From Streptomyces harbinensis (lineage in GTDB: Bacteria > Actinomycetota > Actinomycetes > Streptomycetales > Streptomycetaceae): a stretch of 64,000 nt of DNA. This document shows positions 49,687-58,309 of the stretch, piece after piece. The notes under the pieces were generated by a model. That model saw only the letters and a program-made list of their open reading frames with translations. It made no database searches and was not told the origin of the DNA. The stretch lies in the NCBI RefSeq assembly GCF_900116145.1, contig NZ_FPAB01000007.1, positions 95,316-159,315 of the forward strand, written 5' to 3'. The first letter of the stretch is position 1. Each line of letters opens with the position of its first letter. A program made the position numbers and the translations under genes.

Positions 49687-52428
49687 ATGCCCGCCAAGAA
49701 GCCCTCGCGACGCCTCCGCGTGTTCGTGATCGCTGTCGTACTGGTCGTCCTCTCCGGATTGGGGTACGGCGCTTTCTGGACCGTGAGCACCGTGCGGGCG
49801 TCCTACCCGCAGGTGTCGGGAGAGATAGAAATGGACGGGCTCTCCGGCCCCGTCACGGTCCAGCGGGACGGGAACGGCATCCCGCGCCTGTACGCCGACT
49901 CCGCCCTCGACCTCTTCCGCGCCCAGGGCTACGTCCACGCCCAGGACCGGTTCTGGGAGATGGACGTCCGCCGGCACATGACCTCCGGCCGGCTCTCGGA
50001 GATGTTCGGCGACGGGCAGGTGGAGACCGACGCGTTCCTGCGCACCCTGGGCTGGCGGCAGGTCGCGCAGCAGGAGTACGACGAGGAGCTCGCACCGGAG
50101 ACCAAGGAGTACCTGGACGCGTACGCGGAGGGCGTGAACGCCTACCTGGGCACGCGCAGCGGCGAGGAGCTGTCCGTGGAGTACGCGGCGCTCGGCTTCC
50201 TCAACGACTACGCGCCCGAGCCGTGGGACCCGGTGGACTCGGTGGCCTGGCTGAAGGCCATGGCCTGGGACCTGCGCGGCAACATGGAGGACGAGATCGA
50301 CCGGTCGCTGCTCGCGGCCCGGCTCAGCCCCGAGCAGATCGAGGAGCTGTACCCCGGCTACCCGTACGACCGCAACAACCCGATCGTCCAGGAGATCGGT
50401 GACTTCGCGGGCGGAACGGGCGACACGGGCGGCACGGGCGACACGGCGGGCGGCGACGTCCAGGGCGACGGTACGTCCCCGGGTGACGCGGCCGACGGCG
50501 TGACGACGCAGCTGGGCGCGCTGGCGGCGACGCTGGACGAGATCCCGGCGCTGCTGGGCCCGGCGGGCAGCGGCATCGGCTCGAACTCGTGGGTGGTCTC
50601 CGGCGAGTACACGACGACCGGGATGCCGCTGCTGGCCAACGACCCGCACCTGGGCCCCTCGCTGCCGTCCGTCTGGTACCAGATGGGCCTGTACTGCACG
50701 GAGGTGACCGAGGAGTGCCCGTTCGAGGTGTCCGGGTTCACCTTCTCCGGGATGCCCGGCGTGGTGATCGGCCACAACGAGGACATCGCCTGGGGCTTCA
50801 CCAACCTCGGCGCGGACGTGACCGACCTGCGGCTCGAAAAGCTCGACAACGGCAACTACCTGCGCGACGGCGAGGAGAAGCCGTACGAGACCCGCACCGA
50901 GACGATCCGGGTCGCCGGCGGTGAGGACCGCGAGATCACGGTGCGGTCCACCGAGAACGGCCCGATCGTCTCCGACCGGCACGACGACTTCGCCGAGACC
51001 GGCAGGACCGCGCCGGTGGAGTCCGGCGCGCCGGACCGGGGCAACGGCTACGCCGTCTCGCTGACCTGGACCGCGCTGGAGCCGTCCAACACCATGGACG
51101 CGGTGTTCGCGCTCAACACGGCCGCCGACTTCGACGACTTCCGGTCCGCCGCCGCCGACTTCGCGGTCCCCGCGCAGAACATGATCTACGCGGACACCGC
51201 CGGCAACATCGGCTACCAGGCGCCCGGCCGGATACCGGTGCGCGGCGCGGGCGACGGCCGCTACCCGGCGCCCGGCTGGGACTCCTCCTACGACTGGGAC
51301 GGCTATGTGCCGACCGAGGAGCTGCCCTGGGAGCTGAACCCCGAGCGCGGCTACATCGTCACCGCCAACCAGGCCGTCATCGACCCGGCCGGCTACGACC
51401 ACTTCCTGACCGACGACTGGAGCTACGGCACGCGCAGCGCCCGCATCGAGGAGCTGCTGGTCTCGAAGATCGAGGACGGCGGCAAGATCTCGATGGGCGA
51501 CATGCAGTCCATCCAGCTGGACAACAGCAACGAGATGGCGCGCGTCCTGGTGCCGTACCTGCTGGACATCGAGATCTCCGACCCGTACATCCGGGAGGCG
51601 CAGGAGCTGCTGGAGGGCTGGGACTTCAGCCAGGACTCGGATTCGGCCGCGGCGGCCTACTACAACGCGGTGTGGGCCAACATGCTCCAGCTCGCCTTCG
51701 GCCACAAGCTGCCCAAGGAGCTGCGGGTGGAGGGCCAGTGCCTGCGGGTGCGGCCGGCGGACGACTCGGCGCCGCTGGAGGACGCGAACGGGCAGGCGCT
51801 GTTCGACACGGAGTGCGGGGAGCGGTCCCCGGACTCGGCGTGGCCGGACGGCGGTGACCGCTGGTTCGAGGTGGTGCGCGAGCTGATCGAGCAGCCCGAC
51901 AGCGACTGGTGGACGACGCCCGCGACCCGTACCGAGCCGGCCGCCACCGACCGTGACGAGCTGCTGGCGCGCGCCCTGCGCGACGCCCGCTGGGAGCTGA
52001 CGGCGAAGCTGGGCAAGGACATCGGCACCTGGAGCTGGGGCCGGCTGCACCAGCTGACGCTCACCAACCAGACGCTCGGCGAGGAGGGCCCGGGACCGCT
52101 GCGCTGGATGCTGAACCGCGGCCCGTGGAACCTGGCGGGTGGCGCGGACGCGGTCAACGCCACCGCCTGGAACGCGGCCGGCGGCTACGAGACGACCTGG
52201 GTGCCGTCCATGCGGATGATCGTTTCGCTGGCGGACTTCGACGAGTCGCTGTGGATCAACCTGTCGGGCGCCTCGGGGCACGCGTACCACGAGCACTACA
52301 CCGATCAGACCGGGATGTGGGCGCGCGGCGAGTTCCTGCCGTGGCCGTCCTCGGCGGAGGCGGTCGCCGAGGGCACCCGCGACACGCTGACGCTGACGCC
52401 GGGAGGCGCCGGCGCCGGCGAGGAGTGA
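49687..52428 (+). CDS. Penicillin acylase family protein
   Basis: 913-residue exported N-terminal-nucleophile amidohydrolase. GAAGGA precedes the ATG. A membrane/signal segment is at residues 12-32. The alpha part has RDGNGIPRLYADSALDLFRAQGYVHAQDRFWEMD. A Gly/Thr/Asp-rich linker (about 239-265) leads to the cleavage site GSGIGSNSWVVSG, where Ser299 becomes the first residue of the beta subunit. Later ANDPHLGPSLPSVWYQ and the substrate pocket follow. It may act on acyl-homoserine lactones, beta-lactams or other amides. Confidence 0.92.
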   Translation: MPAKKPSRRLRVFVIAVVLVVLSGLGYGAFWTVSTVRASYPQVSGEIEMDGLSGPVTVQRDGNGIPRLYADSALDLFRAQGYVHAQDRFWEMDVRRHMTSGRLSEMFGDGQVETDAFLRTLGWRQVAQQEYDEELAPETKEYLDAYAEGVNAYLGTRSGEELSVEYAALGFLNDYAPEPWDPVDSVAWLKAMAWDLRGNMEDEIDRSLLAARLSPEQIEELYPGYPYDRNNPIVQEIGDFAGGTGDTGGTGDTAGGDVQGDGTSPGDAADGVTTQLGALAATLDEIPALLGPAGSGIGSNSWVVSGEYTTTGMPLLANDPHLGPSLPSVWYQMGLYCTEVTEECPFEVSGFTFSGMPGVVIGHNEDIAWGFTNLGADVTDLRLEKLDNGNYLRDGEEKPYETRTETIRVAGGEDREITVRSTENGPIVSDRHDDFAETGRTAPVESGAPDRGNGYAVSLTWTALEPSNTMDAVFALNTAADFDDFRSAAADFAVPAQNMIYADTAGNIGYQAPGRIPVRGAGDGRYPAPGWDSSYDWDGYVPTEELPWELNPERGYIVTANQAVIDPAGYDHFLTDDWSYGTRSARIEELLVSKIEDGGKISMGDMQSIQLDNSNEMARVLVPYLLDIEISDPYIREAQELLEGWDFSQDSDSAAAAYYNAVWANMLQLAFGHKLPKELRVEGQCLRVRPADDSAPLEDANGQALFDTECGERSPDSAWPDGGDRWFEVVRELIEQPDSDWWTTPATRTEPAATDRDELLARALRDARWELTAKLGKDIGTWSWGRLHQLTLTNQTLGEEGPGPLRWMLNRGPWNLAGGADAVNATAWNAAGGYETTWVPSMRMIVSLADFDESLWINLSGASGHAYHEHYTDQTGMWARGEFLPWPSSAEAVAEGTRDTLTLTPGGAGAGEE

Positions 52429-52451
52429 CCACCGCGGTCATGCGGACCGGA

Positions 52452-52492
52452 GCGGGGCGGGAACGGGTGCGGTACGGCCCGTCCCGCCCCGC
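52452..52492. terminator. Terminator between acylase and cyclo-ligase genes
   Basis: GCGGGGCGGGA (52452-52462) plus ACGGG pairs with CCCGT plus CCCGCCCCGC (52478-52492), with one bulged A and a 10-base loop, between convergent genes. Confidence 0.7.
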
Positions 52493-52531
52493 CGTCGTAC
52501 GCGTCGGGGCGCGCCGCCGTACGCGCGCCCC

Positions 52532-53149
52532 TCAGCCCGGGAAGCGGTGCACGCCCTCCGGGGTGACCGCCACCCGCACCGGCCGGTCGTGCGGCTCCAC
52601 CGGCAGCTCGCCGACCACCTCGTGCCCGTACAACAGCACCACCGGCACCGGGTCGGCCCCGGCCGCCGCCAGCCGCGCCAGCACCCGGTCGTAGGAGCCG
52701 CCGCCGCGCCCCATCCGCACCCCGCGCGCGTCCACGGCCAGGCCCGGCAGCAGCACCACGTCCGCCGCCAGCACCGCCTCGCGGCCCAGCCGCTCCCCGG
52801 CGGGCTCGCGCAGCCGCATCCGGCCGGCCCGCTCGGTCTCCACCAGCGCGCCGGGGCCCTCGTACGTGCCCCAGTCGAGGTCGTCGTCCTCCCGCAGCAC
52901 CGGCAGCAGCACCCGTACCCCGCGCTCGCGCAGCGCGTCGAGCAGGGCGAGCGTGCCGGGCTCGTGGCCGACCGACACGTACGCGGCGACCGTGCGCGCC
53001 GCCGCCAGCTCCGGCAGGCCCATCGCCTGCCCGGCCAGCGCGGCGGCGGCATCGAGAACCTCGTCGTCGCTCAGTGCGGCGCGTACCGCGAGCAGATCGC
53101 GGCGCACCGCCCGTTTGCCGTCGTGCGCGGTCCCTGCGACATGATCCAT
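52532..53149 (-). CDS. 5-formyltetrahydrofolate cyclo-ligase
   Basis: Converts 5-formyl-THF to 5,10-methenyl-THF with ATP. The ATG at 53149 gives 205 residues, with GAGGA upstream; a longer frame from 53182 is rejected. Motifs are KRAVRRDLLAVRAAL at the start, VAAYVSVGHEPGTLALLDALRERG, and the nucleotide loop GVRMGRGGGSYDRVL near residue 155. It is divergent from galU. Confidence 0.9.
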   Translation of the reverse strand: MDHVAGTAHDGKRAVRRDLLAVRAALSDDEVLDAAAALAGQAMGLPELAAARTVAAYVSVGHEPGTLALLDALRERGVRVLLPVLREDDDLDWGTYEGPGALVETERAGRMRLREPAGERLGREAVLAADVVLLPGLAVDARGVRMGRGGGSYDRVLARLAAAGADPVPVVLLYGHEVVGELPVEPHDRPVRVAVTPEGVHRFPG

Positions 53150-53203
53150 TTCGTCATCCTCGCGTAAAGGGTCCAAGCACACTAGCTGGATAAAGTGACG
53201 GGC

Positions 53204-54118
53204 ATGACATCACCTCGCCCCCGGATCAGCAAGGCTGTCATCGCCGCCGCCGGGCTCGGTACACGCTTCCTCCCCGCCACCAAGGCCACCCCGAAGGAAA
53301 TGCTGCCGGTGGTCGACCAGCCGGCCATCCAGTACGTGGTCGAGGAGGCCACCAGCGCCGGTCTCACCGATGTGCTGATGATCACCGGGCGCAACAAGCG
53401 TCCCCTCGAAGACCACTTCGACCGCAACTACGAGCTGGAGGACGCGCTGCGCCGCAAGGGGGATCTGGACCGGCTCTCCCGGGTCCAGGAGTCCACCGCG
53501 CTGGCCACCATGCACTACGTGCGCCAGGGCGACCCCAAGGGGCTCGGCCACGCCGTGCTGTGCGCCGCCCCGCACGTCGGCGACCAGGCGTTCGCGGTGC
53601 TGCTGGGCGACGACCTCATCGACCCGCGCGATCCGCTGCTGACCCGGATGACCGCCGTCCAGGAGGAGCGCGGCGGGTCCGTCATCGCGCTGATGGAGGT
53701 GGATCCCTCCCAGATCCACCTGTACGGCTGCGCGGCGGTCGAGGCCACCGGCCAGGACGGGGTGCACCGGGTCACCGGCCTGGTGGAGAAGCCGGACCCG
53801 GCCGACGCGCCCAGCAACCTCGCCGTCATCGGCCGCTACGTCCTGGACCCCGGCGTGTTCGAGGTGCTGCGCAAGACCCCGCCGGGGCGTGGCGGCGAGA
53901 TCCAGCTGACCGACGCGCTGGAGACGATGGCCACCTCGCAGGTCAGCGGCGGCCCGGTGTACGGGGTGGTGTTCAAGGGCCGCAGGTACGACACGGGCGA
54001 CCGCGCCGACTATCTGCGCACCATCGTCCGGCTGGCGTGCGAACGTGAGGACCTCGGGCCCGAGTTCCGGGCCTGGCTGAAGACCTATGTCAACGAGGAG
54101 ATGCGGGCACTTGAGTGA
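53204..54118 (+). CDS. galU: UTP-glucose-1-phosphate uridylyltransferase
   Basis: Makes UDP-glucose. The ATG at 53204 gives 304 residues; a GTG nine bases earlier is in frame. TAAAGT (53191-53196) ends seven bases before the ATG and no good ribosome binding site is present, so the message may be leaderless. Motifs are KAVIAAAGLGTRFLPATKATPKEMLPVVDQP, GLGHAVLCAAP, VLLGDDLID and GRRYDTGDRADYL. It overlaps moeA by eight bases. Confidence 0.94.
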   Translation: MTSPRPRISKAVIAAAGLGTRFLPATKATPKEMLPVVDQPAIQYVVEEATSAGLTDVLMITGRNKRPLEDHFDRNYELEDALRRKGDLDRLSRVQESTALATMHYVRQGDPKGLGHAVLCAAPHVGDQAFAVLLGDDLIDPRDPLLTRMTAVQEERGGSVIALMEVDPSQIHLYGCAAVEATGQDGVHRVTGLVEKPDPADAPSNLAVIGRYVLDPGVFEVLRKTPPGRGGEIQLTDALETMATSQVSGGPVYGVVFKGRRYDTGDRADYLRTIVRLACEREDLGPEFRAWLKTYVNEEMRALE

Positions 54119-55421
54119 CCTGTGGTCGGTCGATGACCACCTTGCCGACATCCTGCGGGCGCTGCGCCCGCTCGACCCGATCGCCCTGCCGCTGCTGGAC
54201 GCGGACGGCTGCGTGCTGACCGAGGACGTGACCGTCCCGGCCGCGCTGCCGCCGTTCGACAACAGCTCGATGGACGGGTACGCGGTGCGCGCCGCCGACG
54301 TGGCCGCCGCGACCGGGGAGCGGCCGGTGCGGCTGGCGGTGGTGGGGGAGAGCGCGGCGGGCGGCGTGGACGAACTGCCCGTGCTGCGGCCCGGGCAGGC
54401 GCTGCGCATCATGACCGGCGCGCCGCTGCCGGCCGGCGCCGACGCGGTGGTTCCGGTGGAGTGGACGGACGGCGGTCTCGGCGGCGGCCCGGTCGCGGCG
54501 ATGCCGGCCGCGGATCTCCGGGAGGGCGCGCCGGTGCGGGTGCACCGGCCGGCCGCGCCCGGGGCGCACATCCGCCGGCGCGGCTCGGACGCTGCCGCCG
54601 GGACCCTGGCGCTGGCGGCCGGCACCGTGCTGGGGCCGGCGCAGCTGGGGCTGCTCGCGGCGCTCGGCCGGGCGCGGGTGGAGGTACGGCCGCGCCCGCG
54701 CGTGGTGGTGCTGTCCACCGGCAGCGAACTGGTGCCGCCCGGCACCCCGCTGGGTCCTGGGCAGATCCACGACTCCAACGGGTTCACGCTCACCGCCGCC
54801 GCCCGCGCCGCCGGGGCGGTGGCGTACCGGGCGGCCACCGTCGCGGACGAGCCGGAGCGGCTGCGGGCCGCGCTGGAGGACCAGCTCTCGCGCGCCGATC
54901 TGGTGATCACCAGCGGCGGGGTGAGCGTCGGCGCGTACGACGTGGTGAAGGAGGCGCTGCGCGGCAGCGTGGAGTTCCGGCGGCTGGCGATGCAGCCGGG
55001 CAAGCCGCAGGGGTTCGGCCTGGTGGGCCGGCAGCGGGTGCCGCTGCTGGCGCTGCCGGGGAACCCGGTCAGCTCCTACGTCTCCTTCGAGCTGTTCGTG
55101 CGGCCCGCGCTGCGGGCGCTGGCCGGGCATCCGCAGGTGGCGCGGCCCCGGGTGCGGGCGCGGCTGGTGTGCGACGCGCCGCTGACGTCCCCGGCGGGCC
55201 GCCGGCAGTATCTGCGCGGCGCGTACACGCCGCCCGCACCGGGCGAACGGCTCGGCACCGTACGGCCGGTGGGCGGGGCGAGTTCGCATCTGCTGGCCGC
55301 GCTCGCCCGCGCGGACGCGCTGATCGAGATCCCGGAGGCGGCGACGACGGCCGAGGCGGGCGCCGAGCTGACGGTGGTGCCGCTGGGCGGTGGCGGGCAG
55401 GAGTACGGTAGCTCCTCATGA
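54111..55421 (+). CDS. moeA: MoeA molybdopterin molybdenumtransferase, possible Glp
   Basis: 436 residues from a TTG at 54111, with GAGGAG (54095-54100) upstream. Motifs are PPFDNSSMDGYAVRA, TGAPLPAGADAVVPVE, VVLSTGSELVPPG, DSNGFTLTAAARAAG, TSGGVSVGAYDVVKEAL and ALPGNPVSSYVSFELFV. It inserts molybdate into molybdopterin. In Corynebacterium a MoeA-like protein (Glp) instead works with a SepX-like membrane receptor in cell division; sepX lies 1.7 kb downstream here, so a division role is possible. Confidence 0.93.
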   Translation: MSDLWSVDDHLADILRALRPLDPIALPLLDADGCVLTEDVTVPAALPPFDNSSMDGYAVRAADVAAATGERPVRLAVVGESAAGGVDELPVLRPGQALRIMTGAPLPAGADAVVPVEWTDGGLGGGPVAAMPAADLREGAPVRVHRPAAPGAHIRRRGSDAAAGTLALAAGTVLGPAQLGLLAALGRARVEVRPRPRVVVLSTGSELVPPGTPLGPGQIHDSNGFTLTAAARAAGAVAYRAATVADEPERLRAALEDQLSRADLVITSGGVSVGAYDVVKEALRGSVEFRRLAMQPGKPQGFGLVGRQRVPLLALPGNPVSSYVSFELFVRPALRALAGHPQVARPRVRARLVCDAPLTSPAGRRQYLRGAYTPPAPGERLGTVRPVGGASSHLLAALARADALIEIPEAATTAEAGAELTVVPLGGGGQEYGSSS

Positions 55422-55897
55422 GCAGCCCTCATCTGACCCATCTGGACGCCTCGGGCGCGGCCCGGATGGTGGACGTCTCGGCCAAGGACATCACCGTACG
55501 CACGGCGCGGGCCGTGGGGCGGGTGCGGGTCGCGCCCGCCGTGGTGGAGCTGCTGCGCGGCGCCGGGGTGCCGAAGGGGGACGCGCTGGCGGTCGCCCGG
55601 ATCGCGGGCATCATGGGCGCCAAGCGCACCCCGGAGCTGATCCCGCTGTGCCACCCGCTGGCCCTGTCGGGGGTGGCGGTGGAGCTGACGGTGGCCGACG
55701 ACGCGGTGGAGATCGCGGCGACGGTGCGCACCACGGACCGTACCGGGGTGGAGATGGAGGCGCTGACGGCGGTGTCGGTGGCGGCGCTGACCGTGGTGGA
55801 CATGGTGAAGGCCGTGGACCCGGGCGCGGTCATCGACGGGGTGCGGGTGGAGGAGAAGACGGGCGGCAAGTCCGGGCGCTGGAGCCGCGCCGAATGA
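55418..55897 (+). CDS. moaC: Cyclic pyranopterin monophosphate synthase
   Basis: Second step of molybdenum cofactor synthesis. It has 159 residues, ATGA overlap with moeA and with the next gene. Motifs are HLDASGAARMVDVSAKDITVRTA, GIMGAKRTPELIPLCHPLALSG and GVEMEALTAVSVAALTVVDMVKAVD. Confidence 0.95.
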   Translation: MSSPHLTHLDASGAARMVDVSAKDITVRTARAVGRVRVAPAVVELLRGAGVPKGDALAVARIAGIMGAKRTPELIPLCHPLALSGVAVELTVADDAVEIAATVRTTDRTGVEMEALTAVSVAALTVVDMVKAVDPGAVIDGVRVEEKTGGKSGRWSRAE

Positions 55898-56388
55898 GCG
55901 CGGAGGCCCGTACGTACCGGGCGCTGGCGATCACGGCGTCCAACCGGGCGTCGGCCGGGGTGTACCCGGACCGGGGCGGGCCGCTGCTGGTGGCGGCGCT
56001 GCGCGAGTGGGGGTTCGCGGCGGAGGGGCCCGAGGTGGTGCCGGACGGCGATCCGGTGGCGGCGGCGCTGCGGGCGGCGGTGGCGGCGGAGTACGACCTG
56101 GTGCTGACCACGGGCGGCACCGGGCTGACGCCGGGGGACCGCACGCCGGAGGCCACCCGGTCGGTGATCGACTACGAGGTGCCGGGCATCGCGGAGGCGA
56201 TCCGGGCGGCGGGGCTGGCGAAGGTGCCCACGGCGGCGCTCTCGCGCGGGCTGGCCGGGGTGGCGGGGCGGACGCTGATCGTGAACCTGCCGGGTTCGAC
56301 GGGCGGGGTGCGCGACGGTCTGGCGGTGCTGGAGCCGCTGGCGCTGCACGCCGTGGAGCAGCTGCACGGCGGCGATCACCGGCCGTGA
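55894..56388 (+). CDS. mog: MoaB/Mog-type molybdopterin adenylyltransferase
   Basis: Activates molybdopterin by adenylation. It has 164 residues with TTGGTGLTPGDRTPEATRSVIDYEVPGIAEAIRAAG, SRGLAGVAGRTLIVNLPGSTGGVRDGL. ATGA overlap with moaC and GTGA overlap with the GNAT gene. MoaB and Mog are hard to tell apart by sequence. Confidence 0.92.
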   Translation: MSAEARTYRALAITASNRASAGVYPDRGGPLLVAALREWGFAAEGPEVVPDGDPVAAALRAAVAAEYDLVLTTGGTGLTPGDRTPEATRSVIDYEVPGIAEAIRAAGLAKVPTAALSRGLAGVAGRTLIVNLPGSTGGVRDGLAVLEPLALHAVEQLHGGDHRP

Positions 56389-57011
56389 GCGTTTCCTGGC
56401 CCGTGGAGCTGCGGGACGGCGCGGTGGCGCTGCGTCCCATCCGCCAGCGCGATCAGCGGGTGTGGCGCGAGGTGAACCAGCGCAACCGGGACTGGCTGCG
56501 GCCGTGGGAGGCGACCATCCCGCCCCCGCCGCCCGGCCATCTGCCGGGCCACCGGCCGACGTACCGGCAGATGGTCCGGCATCTGCGCGCGGAGGCCCAG
56601 GCGGGCCGCATGCTGCCGTTCGTGGTGACGTACGAGGGGCGGCTGGCCGGGCAGCTGACGGTGGCGGGCATCACCTGGGGCTCGATGTGCTCGGCGCACA
56701 TCGGGTACTGGATCGACCAGGACGTGGCGGGGCGCGGGGTGATGCCGGCGGCGGTGGCGCTGGTGACGGATCACTGTTTCCGTTCGGTGGGTCTCCATCG
56801 GGTGGAGATCTGCATCCGGCCGGAGAACGGTCCGTCGCGCCGGGTGGTGGAGAAGCTGGGGTTCCGGTCGGAGGGGTTGCGCCCGCGGTATCTGCACATC
56901 GACGGAGCGTGGCGGGATCATCTGATTTACGCGCTGACGGTGGAGGATGTGCCGGAAGGGCTGGTCGAGCGCTGGCACCGACGGACGGCGCAGCGCGAGA
57001 ACAACAAATAG
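56385..57011 (+). CDS. rimJ: RimJ/RimL-type GNAT acetyltransferase
   Basis: 208 residues from a GTG overlapping the mog stop. VALRPIRQRDQRVWREVNQRNRDWLRPWEAT, SAHIGYWIDQDVAGRGVMPAAVALVTDHCF and HRVEICIRPENGPSRRVVEKLGF are the RimJ features. It probably acetylates a protein N-terminus. It is the last gene of the galU-moeA-moaC-mog run. Confidence 0.9.
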   Translation: MSVSWPVELRDGAVALRPIRQRDQRVWREVNQRNRDWLRPWEATIPPPPPGHLPGHRPTYRQMVRHLRAEAQAGRMLPFVVTYEGRLAGQLTVAGITWGSMCSAHIGYWIDQDVAGRGVMPAAVALVTDHCFRSVGLHRVEICIRPENGPSRRVVEKLGFRSEGLRPRYLHIDGAWRDHLIYALTVEDVPEGLVERWHRRTAQRENNK

Positions 57012-57019
57012 AACGCTTA

Positions 57020-57054
57020 TTCGGATAACCCTTAACTGATCCATAAAATCCGAA
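57020..57054. repeat. AT-rich inverted repeat between rimJ and sepX
   Basis: TTCGGAT (57020-57026) and ATCCGAA (57048-57054) are perfect inverted copies 21 bases apart, in an AT-rich patch that stands out from the surrounding GC. It may be a terminator for rimJ or an operator for sepX. Confidence 0.4.
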
Positions 57055-57139
57055 GAAATGCCCGGTATGAGCCTCGGATCGTGCGACACACCGCGCTATT
57101 TGGCAGATGGACTCATGCAAACCCCTCTACCGTGTGAGC

Positions 57140-58063
57140 GTGAGCAGCAGTGGCCTCATCTTCGCAATGATCGTCGGGGCCTGGGCCGCGTACCTCGTGC
57201 CCATGTGGCTCCGCAGACAGGACGAGCTGAACGAGGCCCGTCCCACGGAACGCTTCAGCACCGCGATCCGGCTGCTGTCCGGCCGCGCGGCACTGGAGCG
57301 CCGCGCCGCCCGGCGTGCTGCGGAGGGGGACGCGAGCGGGGCCCGGGACGCCGACGTGCGCGCGTACGCCGAGCCGGTGACCACCGTCGCCGAGCCCCCG
57401 GCCGAGCCGGCGGCCCCCGAACCGGAGGCCGAACCCGAGCCGGAACCGGTCACGGCCGCCCGCGCCAAGGTCCTGGCGCGCCGGCGGCGCACCACCATGG
57501 TGCTGTTCGTGACCTTCGCGGGCAGCGGCATCTTCGCGCTGAGCGCCGGGGGCGGCTCCCTGTGGATCCCGGCGGTGCCGGGCCTGCTGCTCAGCGCGTA
57601 CATCATCAACGTCCGGGCACGGGAGCGCCGCCGGTACGCGGTCGCCATGGACCGCCGCCGCGCCGAGGACGCCGCGCGACGCCTGCGCGAACGCACCCAG
57701 GCCAACGCGGCGTCCCGCCCCGAACAGCCCTCCCGGGCGGTGGTCGAGCAGACCGACCACGCCGAGTGGGTCGACCAGCAGCGCCGCCGCGGCCAGGCCG
57801 CCGAGGACGAGCCGGCCGGCTGGGAACCCGCCCCGGTGCCGCTCCCCACCTACGTGAGCGCCCCGGTGGCCCCCCGCACCACCCGCGGCGTGGACCTGGA
57901 CGCCCCCGGCACCTGGAGCGCCGCCCGCTCCACCCCGGCCCAGCAGCCCCCGCAGCCCGCCCAGCAGCCCCCCCAGGCCACCCCGGGCCAGCCGGGACCG
58001 CAGCGCACCCCGCTCTTCGACCAGTTCGAGGAGGAGAACCACCCCCGGGCGGCCGGCGAATGA
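57140..58063 (+). CDS. sepX: SepX, actinobacterial division membrane protein
   Basis: 307 residues with a GTG at 57140 giving MSSSGLIFAMIVGAWAAYL; GTG 57134 is also in frame. One membrane helix is at residues 4-24. An acidic/Pro-rich stretch leads to two hydrophobic segments near 120-160 (TMVLFVTFAGSGIFAL and GLLLSAYIINV). The rest is a Pro/Gln-rich cytoplasmic tail. The LVPMWLRRQDELNEARPTERFSTAIRLLSGR segment is diagnostic. TACCGT (57128-57133) ends six bases before the start, a leaderless pattern. SepX helps FtsZ-ring and cross-wall formation in Streptomyces. Confidence 0.87.
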   Translation: MSSSGLIFAMIVGAWAAYLVPMWLRRQDELNEARPTERFSTAIRLLSGRAALERRAARRAAEGDASGARDADVRAYAEPVTTVAEPPAEPAAPEPEAEPEPEPVTAARAKVLARRRRTTMVLFVTFAGSGIFALSAGGGSLWIPAVPGLLLSAYIINVRARERRRYAVAMDRRRAEDAARRLRERTQANAASRPEQPSRAVVEQTDHAEWVDQQRRRGQAAEDEPAGWEPAPVPLPTYVSAPVAPRTTRGVDLDAPGTWSAARSTPAQQPPQPAQQPPQATPGQPGPQRTPLFDQFEEENHPRAAGE

Positions 58064-58115
58064 CACCGGATTTCGGCCCGCCCCGGATCGGGTGCTATCG
58101 TTTTCCTCGTTGCAA

Positions 58116-58189
58116 GGGCCTGTAGCGCAGCCTGGTAGCGCATCTCGTTCGCAACGAGGGGGTCAGGGGTTCAAATCCCCTCAGGTCCA
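58116..58189 (+). tRNA. tRNA-Ala (anticodon CGC)
   Basis: Acceptor arms GGGCCTG and CAGGTCC pair (one G-T). The D-arm holds TAGCGCAGCCTGGTAGCGCA. The anticodon stem TCTCG/CGAGG holds loop TTCGCAA with anticodon CGC, reading GCG. The T-arm has GGGGTTCAAATCCCC. No CCA is encoded. The integrase of the mobile element points at it, so its 3' half is the probable attachment site. Confidence 0.95.
58160..58189. other. Probable att site in the tRNA 3' half
   Basis: Tyrosine integrases of this class use the 3' end of tRNA genes and leave a direct repeat at each end of the element. The T-arm and acceptor 3' strand at this position are the likely core. The second copy should lie beyond the right edge of the window; no copy was found inside it. 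Confidence 0.5.
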
Positions 58190-58228
58190 CAACAAGGGCC
58201 GTTCCCAAGACCAGGTGGAACGGACAGG

Positions 58229-58265
58229 CGAAAGCCCCCGTCGAGTCAATCGACGGGGGCTTTCG
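58229..58265. terminator. Bidirectional terminator between tRNA-Ala and int
   Basis: Perfect 16-base arms CGAAAGCCCCCGTCGA (58229-58244) and TCGACGGGGGCTTTCG (58250-58265) with a GTCAA loop, placed 45 bases before the int stop. Confidence 0.85.
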
Positions 58266-58309
58266 CGTGCGTGCAAGCAGCGAAGTACAGCAACGACGTT
58301 CTGAGTTCG

